Source: Pseudohalioglobus sediminis | Lineage (GTDB): Bacteria; Pseudomonadota; Gammaproteobacteria; Pseudomonadales; Halieaceae | Reading direction: 5' to 3' | Length of the DNA: 64,000 bases | Assembly: GCF_008370495.1 (NCBI RefSeq) | Contig: NZ_VTUX01000003.1 | Span: 1-64,000 of the forward strand | Part shown: one piece after another, positions 1 through 10,650 of the stretch | Position numbering within the stretch: position 1 is the first letter of the stretch | How the letters are laid out: each line of letters opens with the position of its first letter | Notes under the pieces: model-generated | The model's database searches: none | Seen by the model: the letters and a program-made list of their open reading frames with translations, nothing else | What the model was told of the DNA's origin: nothing | Translations under genes and position numbers: made by a program

Positions 1-64
1 GTGTGCCGAGGTTGCTGGCGGCGATGAGGTAATACACCCCCTGAGAATCAGGTACCGAAAAGAG

Positions 65-95
65 AAAAGCCCAGCTGAAATCAGCTGGGCTTTTT
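65..95. terminator. Bidirectional intrinsic terminator downstream of rplS
   Basis: A 14-bp perfect stem with A-run AAAAGCCCAGCTGA at 65-78, a two-base AA loop and TCAGCTGGGCTTTT at 81-94, so both strands show a GC-rich hairpin followed by a T-run. It ends the rpsP-rimM-trmD-rplS transcript (minus strand) and could also stop a plus-strand gene entering from the left. Positions 1-64 hold no gene I can identify. Confidence 0.85.
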
Positions 96-170
96 AGTTC
101 AAGGCCGCTAGAGCGTGTTTTTACACAGTCTCCGTAAGGCCGCTTTTTGCTTTCGTATACCGCAATCTGA

Positions 171-524
171 TCAGGACAGCTTTTCCTTGATGCGCGCGGC
201 CTTACCGGACAGTTCACGCAGGTAGTAGAGCTTGGCCTGGCGCACGTCGCCGCGGCGCTTGACGGTAATGCTGTCAACCAGCGGGCTGTAAGTCTGGAAT
301 GTCCGCTCGACGCCGACACCATGGGAGATCTTGCGAACGGTGAAAGCTGAGTTCAGCGCGCGGTTACGCTTGCCGATCACAACACCCTCGAAGGCCTGCA
401 GACGCTCGCGATTGCCCTCTTTTACCTTTACCTGCACAACCACGGTGTCACCCGGGCCGAATTCAGGCAGTTCTTTTTCCATCTGTTCAGCTTCGAGCTG
501 AGAAATGATCTTGTTGGTGCTCAT
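171..524 (-). CDS. rplS: 50S ribosomal protein L19
   Basis: 117-residue ribosomal protein bL19, which sits at the 30S-50S interface. The N-terminal stretch ([14 protein letters not shown]), the [13 protein letters not shown] strand and the central [11 protein letters not shown] segment are characteristic, and the length matches the family. A Shine-Dalgarno CAGGAG lies just upstream of the ATG at 524. It is the last gene of the rpsP-rimM-trmD-rplS operon, 55 bp after trmD and before the hairpin terminator at 65-95. Confidence 0.98.
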   Translation of the reverse strand: MSTNKIISQLEAEQMEKELPEFGPGDTVVVQVKVKEGNRERLQAFEGVVIGKRNRALNSAFTVRKISHGVGVERTFQTYSPLVDSITVKRRGDVRQAKLYYLRELSGKAARIKEKLS

Positions 525-579
525 GGCGCGCTCCTGTTGATATCAATACGTAGCTTCACAGCTAGCGGTTATAAAGTGT

Positions 580-1317
580 TCATTCACGTTCGCGGAGATA
601 TTCCGCCAACAGTTCGTTTTCCTCGGCCGTCATGGCCCTGCCCTCAAGCAAATCCGGGCGGCGCTCATGCGTCCTGCCCAGCGCCTGCTTCAGGCGCCAG
701 CGGCGAATCGCCTCGTGATTCCCGCTGAGCAATACATCTGGCACTGTCTTACCCTGGTACGTTTCCGGCCGCGTGTAATGCGGGCAATCCAGCAGGCCGT
801 CAGCGTAGGAATCCTCTTCCGCCGACAGTGCGTGCCCCAGCACCCCGGGCAATTGCCTGGTCACGGCGTCGATCACCACCATCGCGGCCAACTCACCGCC
901 GCTGAGCACGTAGTCACCGATCGACAACTCTTCGTCAACTTCCGCCTCGATCAGGCGCTCATCCACGCCTTCGTAGCGGCCGGCAACGAGTATCAGCGCC
1001 GTTTCCCGCGCCAGCGCCACAGCGCGGCTATGATCGAAACGCCTGCCCTGCGGCGACAGGTAAACCACACGGGCATCGGCCCCCGCCACCTGTCTCGCTG
1101 CGGCGATGGCCTGCTGCAGCGGGTCAATCTTCATCAACATGCCCGGGCCACCGCCGTAGGGCCTGTCGTCTACTGTCCTGTGCCGGTCAGTAGTGTAATC
1201 GCGTGGGTTGCTGTGACTGATAGTCACTACAGCCTGCGTCACCGCCCTGCCCGTCACGCCATGGTCAGAGACAGCTGTAAACATCTCGGGAAACAGGCTT
1301 ACCAGCGCAAAATGCAT
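580..1317 (-). CDS. trmD: tRNA (guanine-N1)-methyltransferase TrmD
   Basis: 245-residue SPOUT-class methyltransferase that methylates G37 next to the anticodon using S-adenosylmethionine, which prevents +1 frameshifting. The N-terminus ([11 protein letters not shown]), the RPYGGGPGM loop and the trefoil-knot segment [11 protein letters not shown] are the family signatures. Length is close to the E. coli protein (255). It is preceded by rimM (50-bp gap) and followed by rplS in the conserved ribosomal operon. Confidence 0.97.
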   Translation of the reverse strand: MHFALVSLFPEMFTAVSDHGVTGRAVTQAVVTISHSNPRDYTTDRHRTVDDRPYGGGPGMLMKIDPLQQAIAAARQVAGADARVVYLSPQGRRFDHSRAVALARETALILVAGRYEGVDERLIEAEVDEELSIGDYVLSGGELAAMVVIDAVTRQLPGVLGHALSAEEDSYADGLLDCPHYTRPETYQGKTVPDVLLSGNHEAIRRWRLKQALGRTHERRPDLLEGRAMTAEENELLAEYLRERE

Positions 1318-1367
1318 GCTCTCAGGCCCCTGTTATCCCACTACCGGCGCCGTGTTTCCCGGCCCCT

Positions 1368-1916
1368 TCATACATCGAGGTACCAGTCGACCTCGATGCG
1401 CTCCTCCTCCAGGCTGACGCGTGATACCACGTCTCCGGGCAGGTAGGGAATGAGTCGTTCCCTGTCGTCAATACTGCCTGCGCTGGCTTTGACCACCAGC
1501 ACATCGTTGGCACCGGTCTCTATCAGGTAATCGACCGTACCCAGCAGTACCCGATCAACCTCGGTACCGGGCTCCCGGGCCCAGACCTGCAAGCCCTGAA
1601 GCTGGCGCCAGTAATAATCGCCCTCTTCCAGGCCTGGCAATCTATCTGCCTCGACCACTATTTCCAGGCCGCGATAGGACTCGGCCAGGGTGCGATCATC
1701 AACCTTTGCGATATGGGCAACCATGCCCTTACCGTGCCGTTTCCACTGATCAAACAAGACGTCTTGCAGCTCACCACGTCGTCGCAATTGCCAGCGGCCG
1801 AACCGGGAAATGTTCTCGACCGGTTCGGTATACGAGTGAATTTTCACCCATCCCCGCACACCATAGCAGCCGGTGATCTTGCCGGCGGTCAGCAGGTTGG
1901 ATCCGGGCTCACCCAT
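1368..1916 (-). CDS. rimM: Ribosome maturation factor RimM
   Basis: 182 residues. RimM binds S19 and assists maturation of the 30S head. The N-terminal beta-barrel (GKITGCYGVRGWVKIHSYTEP) and the C-terminal PRC-barrel (LLGTVDYLIETGANDVLVV, then LIPYLPGDVVSRVSLEEERIEVDW) are visible. The reading frame is open further upstream (to 2060) but that extension lies inside rpsP on the same strand; ATG at 1916, 19 bp after rpsP, gives the family N-terminus. Confidence 0.96.
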   Translation of the reverse strand: MGEPGSNLLTAGKITGCYGVRGWVKIHSYTEPVENISRFGRWQLRRRGELQDVLFDQWKRHGKGMVAHIAKVDDRTLAESYRGLEIVVEADRLPGLEEGDYYWRQLQGLQVWAREPGTEVDRVLLGTVDYLIETGANDVLVVKASAGSIDDRERLIPYLPGDVVSRVSLEEERIEVDWYLDV

Positions 1917-1935
1917 CAGGACCGGATGCCGGGCA

Positions 1936-2184
1936 TCAAGCCGCTGCGGCAGCTTCCTTGACCAGCTTGGCGACGCGCTCCGACAGCTGTGCGCCCTGGC
2001 CCTGCCAGTATTCGATGCGCTCGGCATCGACACGCAGACGCTCTTCCTGGCCACGGGCAACCGGATTGAAGAATCCTACGCGCTCGATGAAACGGCCGTT
2101 GCGCGCATTGCGGTGGTCAGTCACGGTCATGTGATAGAAAGGGCGCTTCTTGGAACCGCCACGTGCAAGACGAATTGTTACCAT
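1936..2184 (-). CDS. rpsP: 30S ribosomal protein S16
   Basis: 82-residue bS16, an early-assembly protein of the 30S body. The opening [19 protein letters not shown] and the [14 protein letters not shown] motif are diagnostic, and length matches. It is the first gene of the rpsP-rimM-trmD-rplS operon. The upstream AAAGGAATTTAGAGCAA leader carries its Shine-Dalgarno sequence. Confidence 0.98.
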   Translation of the reverse strand: MVTIRLARGGSKKRPFYHMTVTDHRNARNGRFIERVGFFNPVARGQEERLRVDAERIEYWQGQGAQLSERVAKLVKEAAAAA

Positions 2185-2250
2185 TTGCTCTAAATTCCTT
2201 TAATAGTAGGGGCATCTGACTCGAACTGGTTCACCTGCCCACGACAAAAC

Positions 2251-2305
2251 CCGGCACACAGGCCGGAAAGGTGGCGTATCATACGGAAAACCCTGCGGGA
2301 ATAAA
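2251..2305 (-). promoter_or_regulatory. Probable rpsP operon promoter with a leader hairpin
   Basis: On the minus strand a TATGAT -10 element (2283-2278) lies 16 bp from a weak TTTATT -35 (2305-2300). The transcript would begin near a GC-rich hairpin, CCGGC/GCCGG at 2266-2262 and 2255-2251, followed by a TTTT stretch, which is terminator-like. The rest of the 2185-2533 gap contains no gene I can support; an 88-codon open frame there has no family resemblance and overlaps the end of ffh. Confidence 0.45.
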
Positions 2306-2533
2306 AGCCTGTGCGAAGAGTTTTTTCAGGTAATTCCGCAGCTTAGCGTGGCTACCCTGACACTCCGGCAAACCCGTCGGGGCGCCGCCAGCGGGCACGG
2401 TGCGCGGGCGCGATTACCTTGCCAAGAACCGTGGTTTGCGCGGGACCCTGTGCATAGCCGCGACAGGCAGGGCCATGGCCCGGTCAGCACCGTGGTAACG
2501 GAATGACGGGCCGGACCAGATTCAGCGGAGGCG

Positions 2534-3940
2534 CTACTTGAACGGCGGCATGCCGCCGGGGCCGCCACCCATACCCGGAGGCATCCCACCACCGGCGCCG
2601 CCCAGCATGCCGCCCATGCCGCGCATCATTTTCTGCATGCCGCCGCCTTTCATTTTCTTCATCATTTTCTGCATCTGCTTGTGCTGCTTCAGCAAGCGGT
2701 TCAGGTCCTGAACCTGGGTGCCTGAACCGCGAGTGATGCGACGCTTGCGCGAGCCCTGGATCATTTCCGGGCGCCTGCGCTCTTCAGGGGTCATGGAGTT
2801 GATCATGGCTTCCATGCGGGCAAACATTTTGCCATCGAGGCTCTGCTGCGCCATCTGCGCCACATTGCCCATACCCGGCAGCTTGTCGAGCATACCGGTG
2901 ATGCCGCCCATGTTATTCATCTGCTGCAACTGGTCGCGGAAGTCCTCCAGATCGAAGCGTTGTCCCTTCTTGACCTTGCGGGCCAGTCTCGCGGCCTTGT
3001 CCTTGTCGACTTTCTGTTCCGCCTCCTCGATCAGCGACAGCACGTCGCCCATACCGAGAATGCGTGAAGCCAGGCGGTCGGGATGGAACGGGTCGAGGGC
3101 GGCGGTCTTCTCGCCAACACCGAGGAATTTGATCGGCTTGCCGGTAACGGCGCGCACCGAGAGCGCGGCACCACCGCGTGTATCGGCATCCACCTTGGTC
3201 AGTATCACCCCGGTCAGGGGCAGGGTCTCGCCGAAGGCCTTCGCCGTATTCGCCGCGTCCTGACCGGTCATGGCATCCACCACGAACAAGGTCTCTACCG
3301 GGTTGATCGCCTTATGCAGGGCGGCAATCTCCGCCATCATTTCCTCGTCGATGGCCAGGCGACCCGCGGTATCGATGATCAGCACGTCAGAGAACCTGGT
3401 CCGCGCATGCGCCACAGCGGCATTGGCGATATCCACCGGCTTCTGGTCGGGCGTCGAGGGGAAAAAGTCCACGTCCACCTCGGCTGCCAGTGTTTCCAAC
3501 TGCTTGATCGCGGCCGGTCGATACACGTCAGCAGAGACCACCGTCACCTTTTTCTTGTCGCGCTCGCGCAGCAATTTGGCCAGCTTGGCGACGGAGGTGG
3601 TCTTACCCGCGCCCTGCAAGCCGGCCATCAGGATAATCGCGGGGGGCTGGGTGGCGAGCTTGAGCCCCTCATTTGCCGTCCCCATAACCGTCTCAAGCTC
3701 TGCCTGCACGATTTTCAGGAAGGCCTGGCCGGGGCTCAGGCTCTTCATGACCTCCTGGCCGATAGCCCGCTGCTTCACCGCTTCGACGAAATCCTTCACT
3801 ACCGGCAGCGCTACATCCGCCTCCAGCAGGGCCATGCGTACTTCACGCAGCGTGTCCTGGATATTATCTTCGGTCAGGGTTGCCTTGCCGCTGATACTGC
3901 GCAGGCTATTGGAAAGTCGGTCGCTGAGACTCTGGAACAT
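2534..3940 (-). CDS. ffh: Signal recognition particle protein Ffh
   Basis: 468-residue SRP54 GTPase that, with 4.5S RNA, delivers ribosomes making membrane proteins to FtsY. The N domain (about 1-90) is followed by the GTPase domain with P-loop GLQGAGKTT (107-115), DTAGR and TKVD motifs, then a methionine-rich M domain and a glycine/methionine/proline-rich tail ending in PPFK. Length is slightly above E. coli (453) because of this tail. It is divergent from the ypjD-like gene across 108 bp. Confidence 0.98.
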   Translation of the reverse strand: MFQSLSDRLSNSLRSISGKATLTEDNIQDTLREVRMALLEADVALPVVKDFVEAVKQRAIGQEVMKSLSPGQAFLKIVQAELETVMGTANEGLKLATQPPAIILMAGLQGAGKTTSVAKLAKLLRERDKKKVTVVSADVYRPAAIKQLETLAAEVDVDFFPSTPDQKPVDIANAAVAHARTRFSDVLIIDTAGRLAIDEEMMAEIAALHKAINPVETLFVVDAMTGQDAANTAKAFGETLPLTGVILTKVDADTRGGAALSVRAVTGKPIKFLGVGEKTAALDPFHPDRLASRILGMGDVLSLIEEAEQKVDKDKAARLARKVKKGQRFDLEDFRDQLQQMNNMGGITGMLDKLPGMGNVAQMAQQSLDGKMFARMEAMINSMTPEERRRPEMIQGSRKRRITRGSGTQVQDLNRLLKQHKQMQKMMKKMKGGGMQKMMRGMGGMLGGAGGGMPPGMGGGPGGMPPFK

Positions 3941-4048
3941 CTTGCTACTCTCGGAACTGGGGAATAGGCGCAGAACCTATTGATTCTGCAGGGCCACTTC
4001 TGTACAAAGGTGCGAAGTATACGTCACCTCGGTCCAACCCCCAAACAG

Positions 4049-4855
4049 ATGCCCGCTTCCCTGTTCGCCATGCTCGCCGCACTGCTTTACCTGGGGGCTA
4101 CCGGGCTGCATCTGGTGCATATTTTCCAGCGGCGACAGCACATTACGCGCCCGGTGGCGATTACCGGGGCACTGGCACTGTTCTGTCACGCCGTCGTCGT
4201 CATACAGAGCGTAGGTGGCGACAGCGGCGGACTCAGCCTGGGCTTCTACAAGATATCGGCGCTGATGTTTCTCGCCATCAACCTGGTGTGTGTGCTGTTG
4301 ATGGTGCGCCGCCCCTTGCAGAACCTGCTGGTCATCCTGTTTCCCCTCTCCGCCATGTCCGTGCTGGTGTCAACCTTCGCACCGGAGACCGCCGCCATTA
4401 CCACCGAGTTGCCCGGCGGACTGCTGTTGCATATAGGCAGTTCCATACTGGCCTACGCGATGCTGACGCTGGCGGCGGCGCAGGCGGCCCTGGTGGCGGC
4501 CCTGGACTACCAGCTGCGCCATCGCCATACGCGTGGGATCGTGCAGATATTGCCACCGCTACAGTTGATGGAGCAGATGCTGTTCGAGTTGCTGCTGGCC
4601 GGGGTAATTCTGCTGACCATCGCCATCGTCTCCGGTTTTATCTTTATCGATGATATTTTTGCCCAGTCGCTGGTACATAAGACAGCCCTCACCATTGTCG
4701 CCTGGCTGCTGTTCACCTTGCTCTTGTGGGGGCACTACAAGCTGGGCTGGCGCAGCCAGACCGCCGTCAGGCTGACGCTGGCGGGATTTGCAGCGCTGAT
4801 GCTCGCTTTTTTCGGCTCCAAGCTGGTGCTGGAATTGTTACTGCACCGTGGTTAA
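4049..4855 (+). CDS. CcsA/YpjD-like inner-membrane protein
   Basis: 268-residue polytopic membrane protein of the YpjD/CcsA (cytochrome c assembly) family. It has about eight hydrophobic segments, and a C-terminal block with HKTALTIVAWLLFTLLLWGHYKLGWR, matching the conserved region of CcsA-type proteins. The family is almost always beside ffh, divergently, as here. The true role of YpjD is not established; a cytochrome c maturation function should not be assumed. The open frame starts at 3980, but ATG 4049 begins the first membrane helix and fits homologues. Confidence 0.88.
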   Translation: MPASLFAMLAALLYLGATGLHLVHIFQRRQHITRPVAITGALALFCHAVVVIQSVGGDSGGLSLGFYKISALMFLAINLVCVLLMVRRPLQNLLVILFPLSAMSVLVSTFAPETAAITTELPGGLLLHIGSSILAYAMLTLAAAQAALVAALDYQLRHRHTRGIVQILPPLQLMEQMLFELLLAGVILLTIAIVSGFIFIDDIFAQSLVHKTALTIVAWLLFTLLLWGHYKLGWRSQTAVRLTLAGFAALMLAFFGSKLVLELLLHRG

Positions 4856-4936
4856 GCGGACTGCGCGCAGGGCTTGCCCCGACCGGGGTTTTTCTTCAAG
4901 ATACCGTCACAACATCACCAAAGGTTCATCCTCCCC

Positions 4937-6205
4937 TTGAACGACGCTCCGCTGGGTCTCCTTTTCTCGATTCTGGCTGCTCTCATATTCCTGTCCGGTT
5001 TCTTCTCCAGTTCGGAGACCGGCATGATGTCCCTTAATCGCTACCGGCTGAAGCACCTGCAGAACAACCGGCACCGAGGCGCTATTCGGGCGGGCAAGCT
5101 ACTGGACCGACCCGACCGCCTTATCGGGCTGATTCTCATCGGCAACAACCTGGTAAATATCTTCGCCTCGGCCATCGCCACGGTGATCGCCATCCGTTTA
5201 TGGGGCGACGCCGGTATCTTTATCGCCACGGCAGCGCTGACCCTGGTCATCCTCATCTTTTCCGAAATCACGCCCAAGACCCTGGCGGCGCTGTACCCGG
5301 AGCGCGTGGCCTTTCCTGCCAGCATCGTGCTGTGGCCGATGTTGAAAATTTTCTATCCGCTGGTCGCTGCCGTTAACTGGGTTACCAATGGCCTGCTGCA
5401 CCTGTTGGGGGTCGACGCAAAGAAACAGAACGATGAGCATGTCTCCTCTGATGAGCTGCGCACTATTGTCACCGACGCCGGCAAGCTCATACCCGCACGG
5501 CACCGTGGCATGCTGCTGAATATTCTGGACCTGGAGCAGGTCAGCGTCGACGACATCATGGTGCCGCGCAACGAGGTCTACGGTATTGACCTGGACGACA
5601 GCGACGAAGACATCATGCGTGTCATCCAGACCAGTTCGCACACCCGGCTACCGGTCTGGCGCGAGGACATCAACAATATTGTCGGCATGCTGCACATGCG
5701 CAATATCAGCCGCATCATCGATAGTCACGGGCTGGACCGCAAGGCACTAGAAAGGGAGATGGAAAAGCCCTACTTCGTCCCGGAGAGCACACCGCTGCAC
5801 ACGCAGTTGCTGAACTTCCAGCAGAAAAAGCACCGCCTGGGTGTGGTGGTGGATGAATACGGGGACATTCTCGGCCTGGTGGCGCTGGAAGACATACTCG
5901 AGGAAATCGTTGGCGAATTCACATCCAACCTGGTCGACAGCGAGGACAATATTTTCCCACAGCGCGACGGCAGCTATATCATCGCCGGCACCGCCAACAT
6001 CCGCGAAATCAACAAGTCACTGGACTGGAGCCTGCCCACAGACGGGCCGAAAACGCTGTCGGGATTGATACTGGAATACCTGGAAGGATTCCCGGATGCC
6101 AACGCCGGCCTGTCCATCGGACCCTACCGGCTGGAGATACTGGAACTGGCCGGCAACGTGGTACAGGCAGTACGCGCAGATACCGTCAAGGACGAGGAGG
6201 ACTGA
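4937..6205 (+). CDS. CorC/HlyC family (DUF21-CBS) transporter
   Basis: 422-residue membrane protein: a DUF21/CNNM domain with about three helices (1-180; SGFFSSSETGMMSLNRYRL is typical), a CBS pair (VDDIMVPRNEVYGIDLD to LHMRNIS, then VVVDEYGDILGLVALEDILEEIVGEF) and a C-terminal CorC_HlyC domain (GSYIIAGTANIREIN). It is implicated in magnesium or cobalt efflux and resembles E. coli YfjD. No ATG fits; TTG 4937 gives the family N-terminus, TTG 4874 is an alternative. It follows the ypjD-like gene closely, as in other gammaproteobacteria. Confidence 0.9.
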   Translation: MNDAPLGLLFSILAALIFLSGFFSSSETGMMSLNRYRLKHLQNNRHRGAIRAGKLLDRPDRLIGLILIGNNLVNIFASAIATVIAIRLWGDAGIFIATAALTLVILIFSEITPKTLAALYPERVAFPASIVLWPMLKIFYPLVAAVNWVTNGLLHLLGVDAKKQNDEHVSSDELRTIVTDAGKLIPARHRGMLLNILDLEQVSVDDIMVPRNEVYGIDLDDSDEDIMRVIQTSSHTRLPVWREDINNIVGMLHMRNISRIIDSHGLDRKALEREMEKPYFVPESTPLHTQLLNFQQKKHRLGVVVDEYGDILGLVALEDILEEIVGEFTSNLVDSEDNIFPQRDGSYIIAGTANIREINKSLDWSLPTDGPKTLSGLILEYLEGFPDANAGLSIGPYRLEILELAGNVVQAVRADTVKDEED

Positions 6206-6241
6206 GCGCCGATCAGCAGGCGCCTTGCCCGCCGCAGGCAT

Positions 6242-6433
6242 TCAAAGCAGGCGAAAGGTACTGGAAGCGTCGCGACGCTCTGCAGCCAGCGCGAGAATCT
6301 CCCGCTTACGCTCCGCAGACGACATGAACCAGTCAGTGATCTCCTCTGCACTGCGGAAACAGCCCTGGCAGATGTCAGCCTCATCCAGCACACATATCGA
6401 AACACAGGGGGACTGGGGATCGGTATCACTCAT
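6242..6433 (-). CDS. DUF1289 small Fe-S-type protein
   Basis: 63-residue DUF1289 protein. The motif [21 protein letters not shown] followed by EEITDWF carries four conserved cysteines, consistent with metal or Fe-S binding, but function is unknown. The start overlaps the carbonic anhydrase stop by ATGA, so it is the last gene of the queA-tgt operon. Confidence 0.9.
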   Translation of the reverse strand: MSDTDPQSPCVSICVLDEADICQGCFRSAEEITDWFMSSAERKREILALAAERRDASSTFRLL

Positions 6434-6954
6434 GTTTGCTCACTCAATTCTTCGTTAAAGCGCGCAGCGTTGCCGATGTAGTGGTCGGCGTTGTGTTGCA
6501 ACAACAGCTGCATCTCCTCACTCAACTGTTTCACTACCTTCGCCGGCGAACCCAGCACCATGGACCCATCGGGTATTTCGGTGCCCTCGGTTACCAGCGC
6601 GTTCGCGCCGATCAGGCATCCGCGGCCAATCCTGGCGCCATTGAGCACCACTGCGTTGATACCCACCAGGGTACCGCTGCCGATACTACAGCCGTGAAGC
6701 ATCGCGTTATGACCCACGGTCACGTTCTCGCCGGTAATCATCGGGAAGCCCGGGTCTGCATGCAGCACGGCCCCGTCCTGGATATTGGTGCCGGCGCCAA
6801 TCTCGATGCGCTCCGCGTCACCACGCAGGACGCAACTGAACCAGATACTGGCGTTCTCATGCAGCGTCACATCGCCGATGACGGCGGCATTGGGTGCAAT
6901 AAAGTGCCCCTCGCCGTGCAGTGTGACCTGTTTCTCGCCCAGTGAATATTTCAT
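6430..6954 (-). CDS. Gamma-class carbonic anhydrase-like protein
   Basis: 174-residue left-handed beta-helix of hexapeptide repeats (YrdA/CaiE type). The three metal-binding histidines of gamma carbonic anhydrases are present at H65, H82 and H87 ([15 protein letters not shown]), together with R44, D46 and Q59-D60. Many members have weak or no CO2 hydratase activity, so activity is uncertain. Overlaps the Nudix gene by ATGA and is translationally coupled to it. Confidence 0.9.
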   Translation of the reverse strand: MKYSLGEKQVTLHGEGHFIAPNAAVIGDVTLHENASIWFSCVLRGDAERIEIGAGTNIQDGAVLHADPGFPMITGENVTVGHNAMLHGCSIGSGTLVGINAVVLNGARIGRGCLIGANALVTEGTEIPDGSMVLGSPAKVVKQLSEEMQLLLQHNADHYIGNAARFNEELSEQT

Positions 6955-7555
6955 GTCAATTGTGTCCAGTTGCGCTGCAAATCAAGTCCGGCATCGTAGG
7001 CGATGTTAGCCAGCATGGCCAGCACTGCCGCAGTGACCCCCCAGACATTGTCATCCCCGATCTGGTAGTGCGGCACCTTGCGAGCCACGCCATCCACAAC
7101 CATCGTCTCCAAACGGAACAGTCGGGCATCGGCGAAACGTGCCAATGGCTGCTGCAACAGGGCATCAAATTCCTGTGGGTCCGCCTGCAGTGCCAATGCG
7201 GCCGGCACCGCGGCCACACAGGGGTGCACTTCAAAGCCTGTTCGCGTGCGCAGCGGTGGCAACTCGCCGAGCGGTTCCACCATACTGGCCGCCAGGCCGG
7301 TTTCTTCGTGCGCTTCGCGCCTGGCGGTAGACCAGGGCGAACAGTCTATCGCTTCACGTTTACCGCCCGGAAACGCAATCTCCCCCGGGTGAAAACGCAG
7401 GTGCCGGGCGCGACGCCCCAGCAGCACCCGGGGCTCGGGCTGGGCTGAGAGCGCCACCAGCACCGCCGCTTGCGGCAGCGAGCTGTGCGACCAGGCTGGC
7501 TTGTCCAGCGGGAGTTCGCTTCGCAAGGACTGCAGTGACGCGGGCAGCTCGGCCA

Positions 7556-7556
<1 letters not shown>
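6951..7556 (-). CDS. Nudix hydrolase, CoA pyrophosphatase type
   Basis: 201 residues. The segment [15 protein letters not shown] followed by [11 protein letters not shown] is a Nudix box with the NudL/YeaB (UPF0035) upstream signature. Like E. coli NudL it has an Asp where the consensus box has Glu. NudL-type enzymes cleave CoA and its derivatives to phosphopantetheine and 3',5'-ADP. It sits in the middle of the queA operon with TGATG overlap to the upstream Nif3-like gene. Confidence 0.88.
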
Positions 7557-10042
<2,486 letters not shown>

Positions 10043-10046
10043 AAAT

Positions 10047-10071
10047 GAAAAAGCCGGCGCTGGGCCGGCTT
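10047..10071 (-). terminator. Intrinsic terminator between the 86-aa gene and queA
   Basis: Stem AAGCCGGC (10051-10058) and GCCGGCTT (10064-10071) with a five-base loop; read on the minus strand it is followed by TTTTT. It terminates the small gene at 10096-10356 only a few bases before the queA start codon. Confidence 0.8.
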
Positions 10072-10095
10072 CTCTCAGTGTGTCGTCGCCGGAAC

Positions 10096-10356
10096 TTACT
10101 CTTCCTTGGCGGGTTCTTCTTCAGCAGGCGCCTCTTCAGCAGCCGCTTCTTCAGTGTCCGCTGCTTCTTCCTCGGCCGCCTCTTCTGCTACCGGCTCTGC
10201 TGGCAGGGTAACCGTGACCAGGCCTTCGGCGACGAGGATCTTGACCTTGTCATCACCGTTGATCGGTTTCTTGTCGGCGCCCTTGACCGCGTAGCGATCA
10301 TCACTGCGCTGGTAGATGCTGTATTCGTCTGTTTTTTTAACCAGTTTCATGGCCAT
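10096..10356 (-). CDS. Conserved small protein with acidic Ala/Glu tail
   Basis: 86 residues. The first 50 ([44 protein letters not shown]) form a compact charged domain that I recognise as a conserved gammaproteobacterial hypothetical; the last 35 are almost only Ala, Glu, Pro and Asp. No function is known. An AAGGAG lies eight bases before ATG 10356. It has its own terminator at 10047-10071, so it is a one-gene unit. Confidence 0.85.
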   Translation of the reverse strand: MAMKLVKKTDEYSIYQRSDDRYAVKGADKKPINGDDKVKILVAEGLVTVTLPAEPVAEEAAEEEAADTEEAAAEEAPAEEEPAKEE

Positions 10357-10477
10357 GTTCTTTTCTCCTTTTAGGTACTCAGATCATCCGCCTGTTGGCG
10401 GTCTTCAGGTGCGGGACGAGCCCGCACGGGATGGCGCGCAGTTTACAGGCTATTGCGGCGATGGTTAAGGAAAAATA

Positions 10478-10505
10478 TTGCAGTTTGAATGCCTGTTGAT
10501 ATAAT
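10478..10505 (+). promoter_or_regulatory. Promoter of tRNA-Leu
   Basis: -35 TTGCAG (10478-10483), 16-bp spacer, perfect -10 TATAAT (10500-10505), followed by a GC-rich discriminator CCCGCGC typical of stable RNA promoters. About 37 bp of 5' leader precede the tRNA. Confidence 0.75.
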
Positions 10506-10549
10506 CCCGCGCTCTCCAGACGGGCAGATTTCCGCTCCGTTATCTCATC

Positions 10550-10634
10550 GCCGGTGTGATGGAATTGGTAGACATGAGTGATTCAAAATCACTTGCCGCA
10601 AGGCGTGGCGGTTCGAGTCCGCCCACCGGTACCA
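10550..10634 (+). tRNA. tRNA-Leu (anticodon CAA)
   Basis: 85 nt including encoded CCA. Acceptor GCCGGTG pairs with CACCGGT; anticodon stem AGTGA/TCACT encloses loop TTCAAAA with anticodon CAA at 10584-10586; long variable arm as expected for class II tRNA-Leu; T arm GCGGTTCGAGTCCGC. It decodes UUG. No partial copy of its 3' end was seen elsewhere in the window. Confidence 0.95.
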
Positions 10635-10650
10635 TCCTTTCCGTGCTGAT

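Noticed and set aside
1-64. Possible end of a plus-strand gene entering from the left (stop at 30-32 or 95-97).
   Set aside because: Too short to identify; only the bidirectional terminator hints at it.
2326-2592. 88-codon open frame between rpsP and ffh.
   Set aside because: Arg/Ser/Ala-rich with no resemblance to a protein family, overlaps the ffh 3' end in another frame.
10550-10634. tRNA-Leu at the edge of the catabolic cluster as a genomic-island attachment site.
   Set aside because: No repeat of the tRNA 3' end was found to 40 kb and no integrase or transposase is present.
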